Part shown: in pieces, positions 56,843-64,000 of the stretch
How the letters are laid out: every line of letters starts with the position of its first letter
Position numbering within the stretch: the first letter of the stretch is position 1
NCBI GenBank assembly: GCA_003996215.1
Contig: QJPP01000002.1
Coordinates: forward strand, 2,418,001 to 2,482,000
DNA length: 64,000 nucleotides
Reading direction: 5' to 3'
Source of the DNA: Jaltomata sinuosa
Taxonomy: Eukaryota > Streptophyta > Magnoliopsida > Solanales > Solanaceae
Translations under genes and position numbers: made by a program
Notes under the pieces: model-generated
Databases searched by the model: none
What the model was told of the DNA's origin: nothing
What the model saw: only the letters and a program-made list of their open reading frames with translations

Positions 56843-58550
56843 TCACCAATCTAATAAAAAGTAATATTTCTCCCACTCGCTAACGGTCCTTATTGAGAGC
56901 TCTCCTCTTTTGAGTTCTACAGGATGCCAACTCTGACTTTTCTTATCAAATTTGTGGACTTTTGCTTCTTTTAATTGCCTATGCCAAGGCTCGGTTTCAT
57001 GCGAAGGAGCGTCACTCAAATTCTTCATATATATCAAACGATTAATGAAGCATGTAAACATTGCGCTTGTTGATTCTAGGTTGAGTCTCCTAGGCTGACA
57101 ACTCCATAGCAAAGCATCCACAAAAGTTGGGCACTCCTTATGCTGCCATAGACTTTTGACATCTAAAACGTCCACCTGGGGGATAGAACCTTTGTGGTCC
57201 AGTTGCAAATCTTTCATGTTGATCTCATTGCATCTGGGAAAATCAATGCAAACTTGAGACCAAGAGGTCAAATTTGATAGAAACTTCCTCAACTTACCAA
57301 ACCATGCAACATTTAATAAATTGTTGTCGCATTTAAGAACAATTTCTGAGTGCTTCAATTGGCTCGACTCTCTTGCAATTTTAAGTTTTGGAATTTGATC
57401 TTCTATATACTCAAGTGATACCAAATTTGAAGAATCGATCTCCTTTATCCCCATACAATCCCAGATCTTCAAGATCTTCAGGGATTGACTACGGTAAATG
57501 TTAAGCTTTTCTGAACCATGAGAGGACATTTTAACTAACATCAAACTCTCGAGGAACTGAGATCTAGAAATAAGGTGCTGGAGAAATCCATTAGATATAT
57601 ACACATGTGATAGTTCTAAGGATTTTAGATTCTGACATTCAAAAACATCCGACTCTTCTGATAAATAACCAGAATAAGACAAGTGTTCAAGAGTTGGTGC
57701 TTGAATTTTAACACGCTGACTTTTATATCCTTTCTCAATTAAAAGTGACTTGATCTTTTGAAGATTTAGCAGCTCAATCTTTTTCAACCAATAACAATCC
57801 TTAAGGATGAGACTGACAATCAACGGACAGCTATTAAGTAGAGTCTGAAGCATGTTTTCATCTAAACCTACTGAAGATAGAGAAAGCTTTCTCAAAGAAT
57901 GACAGTTCACCACACCGCTAGACAATGAGGCATGAATCATATCACAATTGCTCAGAACCAATTCTGTTAACGATTTTGCTGCCAAGATTTTGAAAATAGG
58001 CCAGGGGTATAATCTAAAACTAGAAAAGACAAGATATTTTACACCATTCTGAAGTGCAATGTCAAGCCACTTATCAATCAGAGGGTAAACTTTATGAGAA
58101 TCAGGAGAGTACTCTGATAATTCAAACTTGTCAATAGGAATTTTTCCGTCCCTATATCTCTCCATGATTGCGTCCACTATCTTCATATCGCCTTTGAGAT
58201 AATCCGCTGTGAATTTCAAGTTGGGATGAGCAAACCAAGCTGGTAGCCATGTTTTGGAGAGTGTGCTCATCCGGGCTGCTTCTTTAAAACTAAGAAAACA
58301 GAGTATTTTGTGAATGAGACATTATTGTTGAGGTCGTAGAATTATTCTTCTTACTTTGCATCCACATCTTAAGAACCAGTTTTTTAACTCCGATTTTGCT
58401 GCAAAAATCGCCAATCAGCTCTTCATCTCGCTTCCGCAATTCCCAGCCAACTCTTTGGGCGAAATCAAACATTTTTTCCTCCTTTTGATTTAGAGTCCTC
58501 AATTGCTTTCTCCCCTTAGGGTTTGTTACATTACCGCTCCTCATGATCAC
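56843..58550 (-). pseudogene. homeodomain/F-box/LRR gene, copy F, frameshifted at the junction
   Basis: Frame 1 (58550-58290) is a ZF-HD-type homeodomain: 'GRKQLRTLNQKEEKMFDFAQ', 'RVGWELRKRDEELIGDFC', helix 3 'VKKLVLKMWMQSKKNN' with Trp48 kept but N51 replaced by Ser. At about 58323 a deletion of roughly 16 bases, relative to copies D and G, removes 'DILPE' and shifts the frame. The F-box then resumes ('CLIHKILCFLSFKEAARMST') in the frame that stays open for 475 residues from Met at 58270 to the stop at 56843. Length and LRR content match copies C and D, ending 'KYYFLLDW'. An internally started protein would lack the front half of the F-box. Probably a recent pseudogene; the long intact LRR frame leaves some doubt. 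Confidence 0.85.
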
Positions 58551-58812
58551 CTTGCCCTCTATGTTTTGGACTTACAAATAATAAAAAAACGATCCCTACA
58601 TATTCCAGTAATACAATCATACTTGTCTTGTATTTTTCAAAAAAGTACAATTACCTAACTTACAAAAATATAGCCCAAAACTTACATTATAAATCTTAGC
58701 CCAAAATACAATTCGGTATACAATAATATACATCCGGTACACAATAATATACAAAACTTTCATATATATTTTGTTACAAGAATATTCAAAAACTTGATAT
58801 ACAATATTATAT
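58551..58812. other. AT-rich upstream region of copy F
   Basis: No gene. Repeated 'CGGTATACAATAATATACA'/'CGGTACACAATAATATAC' wording at about 58714-58755. Confidence 0.45.
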
Positions 58813-59095
58813 GGGTAACTTACATAAAACACACATCTTTAGAGCTAATTACTCTTTTTCCCACCTCAATCCCGCTCGAATACATCCCTCACCTCGGGAT
58901 ACATCCCCAAACTACTCGTCATTCTTTTGGTTTTACCTTTGATACATCGGTGGGATGTATCCGAGGTGAGGCGATGTATCACGACCTGAAGTGATGTATC
59001 CGAGTGGTTTATGTGGTATATTAAGTAATTACAATAAAGTAGTGGGAGAGTTAGTAAATATGGTAAGGAGGTATGTCTCTTTATGTAGTCTAACC
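58813..59095 (-). mobile_element. MULE-type MITE, family 1, with 9-bp target duplication
   Basis: 283 bp flanked by a perfect 9-bp duplication ATATTATAT (58804-58812 and 59096-59104), the length typical of Mutator-like elements. Ends GGGTAACTTACATAAA and, in reverse, GGTTAGACTACATAAA (12 of 16 match). Internal palindrome GATACATCGGTGGGATGTATC. Reverse orientation relative to the copy at 10296-10522. Confidence 0.88.
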
Positions 59096-59104
59096 ATATT
59101 ATAT

Positions 59105-60040
59105 ACGAAATACATAATATTATAAAATATTATACGAGGTATTTATACACCCATAAACAATTTTATACACTAATATACAAACCAGAATTTCGTCAAACTT
59201 CGCCGGCTGATTTCTCTCAAACGGCTCTGAAAATTTATGGAGAGGTAGATCTAGTGATGTCCTATAATCCCCAATAGGTGAGACATCATGAATCGCAACA
59301 AAATTTGATTGGGAAATATTTTAAAAATTGCTGACAGTTTGCTCTACGAATTTCACTACAGTGATCGCGTCTGTAATTTGCAATTTCCCAGAGTTGTGGA
59401 TGGAATTTTGAGACGATTCTTGTCGCATTTCATTCGTCTTATCAAAATCTATCATTTGGCTATGTGTTTGGATTAAATGGATGTTGGGAGGGGGCTGTGG
59501 CGCCATGGAAGTCCTCTAGGGCCCTTAATCTCCAACTTTGGGCCAATTCAGGTAAGCTTTGAAAACCTTGGCTAATTATGTATAGTAACTAGAGTGTAAT
59601 TATCTCTAAAAAATAAAGGGAAAAACATTTTTACTAAATTATTATTAATTTTGTTCTAGTTTATATTAATTTTATGGAGTAAATTTTATGTTTTTTTAAC
59701 AAAGTCACATAACGTTTTTTTACACAAAAATTTGCCCTTACTAACGCAAAAAACATATAAGCTGGAAAATTCAAATTTTCGTGGATAACTCTTTTTTACT
59801 ATTTTTTTAATTTTTGATTTAATAATACAAATTCAATTAAAAACGACCAACTCAATCCAAAACCAAATTTGATGGGTAATAATTTTTTACTTTTAGTTGA
59901 ATAAATACAAATTCAATTAAAAAGCACCTATCTAACCCGACCTGACCAAAACCCATATGCAGAAATTCAATTTTATGCACAGAGTGTTATTAAATACAAT
60001 CGCGTGTTTTATCAAAGTAAAAAAGATGCACTAAATGTTG
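59105..60040. other. no gene recognised
   Basis: AT-rich. A 61-codon frame on minus at 59321-59506 has no recognisable domain. Confidence 0.45.
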
Positions 60041-60049
60041 AAAGAAATA

Positions 60050-60451
60050 GGGATAAGGACAAATATGGCCTCTCGGCCAAACAAATTCCTCTAAAAATGG
60101 CCCAAGAATTGCAATTCCACATTCTAGCCATTTCACTGCTTTTTTCTTAGTTGCCGACTGTTGCTTTCTCTTTTTATTACCTTTTTTTCTTCTGCTCTTC
60201 TCTTTTTTTTTTTGCTGTTCGTTTTTTTAAAAAAAAAAAACCTTTTTTCCTTTTTTTTAACAACAAATATAATTTTATATCGTTTCTTATTTTTCTCTCA
60301 AGAATTCATAGTTAGAATAGAAAAAATCAACATACTGTAATTTTTCACGCTTATTATTTTTTGTATATAATAATAAAACACTGTAATTTACATATTTGTT
60401 ACATATTGACACAATACAATGTATATCTGATACATATATATATATACATAT

Positions 60452-60483
<32 letters not shown>

Positions 60484-60893
60484 ATATAATCGTGATAAAT
60501 ACATTTTTATATAAATAATGATACGGTTTTTGTACACATCCTATACAAATACATATTCTATACAACAATGATACAGTTTCTATACACATCCTACACATAT
60601 ACATATTTTATACAATAATTATACATTTTCTATACACATCTTATATAGTATCTATAGAAATCTTATACAAATACATATTTTATACAATAATTATACAGTT
60701 TTGGTACATATCTTATATAGTATCTATAGAAATATTATACAAATACATATTTTATACAATAATTATACAGTTTCTATACATATTTATACCCAAAGGCTAC
60801 AAATTAGAAATAAATATGCCGAGTGGCTATTTTTTGTCCAAATCACAAACTTCGGCCATTTTTTTGAAATTGGCCACACAGTGTCCTTTTCCC
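60050..60893. mobile_element. MULE-type non-autonomous element, family 2, 9-bp target duplication
   Basis: 844 bp flanked by a perfect AAAGAAATA duplication (60041-60049 and 60894-60902). Ends GGGATAAGGACA and, in reverse, GGGAAAAGGACA (11 of 12), each followed inward by TGGCC-containing sequence. The body is non-coding: T- and A-homopolymers, a (TA)n tract at about 60434-60490, and a tandem repeat at 60540-60790. Confidence 0.88.
60540..60790. repeat. tandem repeat inside the family-2 element
   Basis: About four copies, 55-70 bp each, of a unit containing 'TACAAATACATATTTTATAC' and 'AATAATTATACAGTTT'. The longer units also hold 'CTTATATAGTATCTATAGAA'. Confidence 0.8.
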
Positions 60894-61041
60894 AAAGAAA
60901 TAATGATGCACGATATATAAACAGACTAGACTAGACAATGACTAATAAATTTCCATTCTACAGTTCTCCTTTTATTTCTATACAGTATTCTGATACAGAG
61001 TTTATAAGCCCACAATTCTGAGATGCACTAAAAGTTGGGAT

Positions 61042-61305
61042 GATCGAACAGCTCCTAAACATTTTTTAGAGAGAATGCTCATCTTGACTGCTGCTTTAAA
61101 ACTCGGAAAATAGAGTATTTTGTGAATGAGACATTCCGTAATATATCAGTTGTTGAGGTCGTAGAATTCTTCTTCTTACTTTGCATCCACATCTTAAGAA
61201 CCCGTTTTTAAACTCCGATTTGCTGCAAAAATTGCTAATAAGCTCTTCATCTGGCTTCTGCAATTTCCAGCCAATTCTTACCTTCATGATGTTATTACTA
61301 GCCAC
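61042..61305 (-). pseudogene. homeodomain/F-box 5' fragment, copy G
   Basis: Reads a partial ZF-HD homeodomain ('VRIGWKLQKPDEELISNFC'), then frame changes through helix 3 and a readable F-box start in shifted frames ('TTDILR', 'CLIHKILYF'). Similarity ends inside the F-box at about 61045; the LRR part is absent. The first half of the homeodomain is also missing. Confidence 0.8.
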
Positions 61306-63464
61306 TTTCCTCGTCGTTCTCCAGCAACCAAATCAAAAATTCCCCACTAGAAACACAAAAACTTGATAAGAAAAAGCTCAGAATCTCAAACATTTTCTTC
61401 CAAGGTTACTCTTTACAATAAATTTTTCATCCGCTAGGTATATAATATAACCAAGCTTTCACATTCCGGCCAGCCGTTGTCTGTTTTTGAAGTGGCCATA
61501 ATGTTAAGTCGTTAACCAGGGGCAACGGGAATATTATGTATTGTCCATCATTCTCCAAGACTGATTATTAACTGAGAATATTTTAACAGTTTGGTGATGG
61601 CGGTGCGTTACATGGATCACCCCATGACGGGTCGCTATGATTTGCTATCTGATATTTGGCAAGACTTTGCTTTAACAACAAGTTATGATGATCGCTAGGA
61701 TTTCACACCAAATGACTTGCTGTGTAGAAATTCACCATCACATTGATCAAAAATCAACACAATTTAGGGTAAAAGAATCCAAACATGCATCCATTGTACA
61801 CAAATTAGACATGCAATTTTCAATTTGATGAACACAATTTAATTACCCTTCAAACATCTAAAGCCTGTAGGATTCAACTTTTTAAGTAGTCCAATGGTCA
61901 TAAGTACAAGATTTCACAAATCAATTGAGAAAAAGGGTAACTGCAACTGGACAAATTAAGTTACTTCAACAAAAACATATGACAATATCGATGTAAGGCA
62001 ATATTCTTCAATTAATACAAGAAATTGCTACCTCATAAATGAGTCACACAAAGATTAGGGAAACTAAACATTCTATATATCATTATATTGGAATTTCTTA
62101 ATCCCACGGAATCTTCAAGGAAACTAAACTTTCCACATACAAAGCCTTATTTGCCGCAAATCTCAAAAGTTCTGTCAGGTAAAATTCAGTCTTAAAGAAG
62201 ACGTGTATTTTTTTTCGGGGGTAACTTCTTAATTTCAACTTTCCATATGATATACTTAAGACCACAAGATTAAAGGACATTTTTTGATATTTTCTACATA
62301 TCTTTAATTTAAAAATTACGACGTGGAATTGAGTATGCAAGAGATAGAACTCAATCAAACAGCCATCTACCGTGAAGCTACAAATTAAGATTTTTGGAGA
62401 GTTTGTTGGACTTGGTTGCTCAACAGGTTATGGTGCTATTGACGATAAATGTTAAAAACAATAGAATGAGGATAAACCATGTTCTTTCAGCGGGGGTCAC
62501 TAGTTTTTGAGATAACAATCCTCCGAACAAGTCTCTCTTTGCTTGTCATTTGCATCAAATTTAGAACACTTCTCCGAAAAACAACCAATCTTACAATATT
62601 GTGACAACAACAAAGACCAAGCAAGTCGCTTCATTAACATAGCACTTAGTACTAGTATATACAACACGTTGAGTGCTAGGGATAATTACAGACGAAAAAT
62701 ATTCAGGTACCAAAAAAGAAGTCATCATTAATGAGGATGTTGTAATCTGATAACTGATACGAAGACTGGTGTACTATAGGCCCTCAAGCCGAATGGTTAC
62801 AGACGCAAACTTTTCCATGCAAAGCGCTTGTGAGCATCTTAGAAGAAGGAAAACACTATACCAGTATGAAACAGCAGGTTGAGTACCAATGCAAATGACC
62901 ACTTGTTTTTGGATCTGACTGAAGTATATCAGATATGACAAGTCGAAAGCAGAACTATATGCCGGGAGTCAATTGAAGCAGAACAGAAAGTTGAAACGAG
63001 CCAAGAAGGAGTTAATAGTTTGTCAATTTCATACTCATCCAACTTCTACAATTATATGACATGACATGATGTGGGGTCTGTCGTTTTGACTATTTTGGTT
63101 CAGTGACACGATTTTAAAGTACAAAAGAACACCCATAAGCCGGGCTTAGAGATGTACATAGCTAAAATATCTAATAACAGATATCTGTTAACTTGGACAG
63201 AGAGAAGTACCAATCACGACGTATGAGTTACCAAGTCATCTTATGAACGACACTACAAAGAAAACAGAAAACCAAACATGCTGTCGTTGTGCCTTGATAT
63301 TACCAACTTAATCATGTCTGATAAAAGACTATTTTAAATAAAGAATGAAAGAAAAATTTAATTTCGAAGTTCATAGTATCTTGGATCGAACCTCTGACAA
63401 ATATAAATTAAAGAAATTTATAAATGAATAAGAGCATTTTCAATTTGTAATAGAATAAACTGCA
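61306..63464. other. intergenic; array flank pieces
   Basis: A partial Stowaway-like stretch lies at about 62180-62310. Flank sequence shared with other array units lies at about 62630-62680 and 62815-62850 ('GAGCATCTTAGAAGAAGGAA'). No gene seen. Confidence 0.45.
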
Positions 63465-63533
63465 TCACCAATCTAACAAAATATAATATTTATCCCTCTC
63501 TTCAAGGTTCCTTGTTGCCAGCTCCCCACTTTC
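63465..63533 (-). pseudogene. F-box/LRR 3' end fragment, copy H
   Basis: Stop context 'CATCACCAATCTAACAAAAT' and 'GGTTCCTTGTTGCCAGCTCC' match the 3' ends of copies A-F. The coding remainder is cut off exactly where the SINE begins. Confidence 0.85.
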
Positions 63534-63720
63534 GCGCACCTCGACTAATTCCATGGGATACCTGTCTCCTCCCACCAGCAACAGGTATCAGGTAACTCTG
63601 TCCACCAAGGCTTAGAGCAGATGGGAAGAATCACCTAGTGTTTTTTTGTCTCTACTAGGATTTGAACCTGAGACCTCGGACCTCACTTCATTGACCACTA
63701 GGCCACACCCTTGGGTGCCA
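63534..63720 (-). mobile_element. TS-type tRNA-derived SINE
   Basis: On minus: tRNA-like head with A box TGGCCTAGTGG and B box GGTTCAAATCC, then 'CACTAGGTGATTCTTCCCAT', 'CTTGGTGGACAGAGTTACCT' and the 'GTCGAGGTGCGCG' phrase near the 3' end. This is the layout of the Solanaceae TS SINE family. The 3' tail is missing or merged with the F-box fragment. Confidence 0.88.
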
Positions 63721-64000
63721 CGCCCAGGAGTTTGCTCTTCAAGGATTCTTCAACCTTCACTCTTGCTATACTTGAACGAGTTTTACCAGTCGTGGCTTTG
63801 TCAACACCAATTGCGCGACCAACGGCACTCACCATAGAATAAAGTGACTGCCGCAAAAAGATGTGGTTAACCAAATTCCAATTTTGAGTTATAACTGAAC
63901 TAATGTAATTTAATCATTCAAGAAGTGAAACGTGCAGGGGGTTTACCCTTCTACTTCTATTTCCATATTATTAAGATACAGAAACAAAGAGAGATTCCAC

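Noticed and set aside
59321..59506. 61-codon minus frame with Gln/Pro-rich start
   Set aside because: Short, no motif, no homologous frame elsewhere in the window.
63534..63720. Functional tRNA gene
   Set aside because: A and B boxes are present, but no cloverleaf closes and the downstream body matches a TS SINE.
1..64000. CRISPR arrays, rRNA genes, bacterial operons, or integrated viral genes
   Set aside because: None seen. The tandem repeats lack the spacer/repeat pattern, and all recognisable proteins are plant nuclear or transposon types.

Overview
The window is nuclear DNA of a flowering plant, almost certainly Solanaceae. Evidence: long AT-rich introns and intergenic DNA; a TS-type (tobacco SINE) insertion at 63.5-63.7 kb; an Au-tail/(TTG)n RTE LINE at 1.8-2.7 kb; Stowaway, Mutator-like and hAT-like MITEs; and plant-only protein families (arginine-rich tandem CCCH zinc fingers, ZF-HD homeodomain, F-box/LRR and FBA-type F-box proteins, VAMP72 longin SNARE). 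No organellar, bacterial or viral genes were recognised. Everything here was read by eye without database searches.

Layout. 0.3-2.7 kb: broken copia-type retroelement (gag piece, PBS, one LTR) and a 5'-truncated RTE LINE with a 13-bp target duplication. 3.3-4.2 kb: two adjacent tandem-CCCH zinc-finger genes. 4.7-5.7 kb: decayed coiled-coil pseudogene resembling the filament-like protein MFP1. 5.7-11.9 kb: AT-rich repeats, no convincing gene. 11.9-21.4 kb: FBA-type F-box gene with one frameshift, two decayed relatives, a VAMP72 pseudogene holding only the longin exons, and a decayed second copy of the zinc-finger pair. 21.4-24 kb: repeats, including a Helitron-like 3' end.

24.1-39.1 kb: CTF18, the large subunit of the alternative PCNA clamp loader, in 23 exons that join into an uninterrupted 949-residue reading frame. 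Two E2F-type sites lie just upstream of its ATG. The end of exon 1, including its splice donor, is tandemly triplicated in intron 1.

39.4-63.6 kb: an F-box nursery. Minus-strand F-box/LRR genes form a tandem array (two intact, one with a single stop codon, one frameshifted, several fragments), interleaved with plus-strand FBA-type F-box remnants in convergent pairs. The most unusual object is the gene at 51564-53198. Its single open frame fuses a ZF-HD-class homeodomain, without the usual zinc-finger dimerisation domain, to an F-box and LRR region. Remnants of the same homeodomain precede the F-box in three other copies, so the fusion predates the tandem duplications. One intact paralogue appears to have lost exactly this segment between 7-bp direct repeats.

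CTF18 is a conserved housekeeping gene. The F-box cluster behaves like a birth-and-death family; its members would be expected to act as SCF ubiquitin-ligase adaptors, with the homeodomain copy possibly bringing DNA or homeodomain partners to the ligase.
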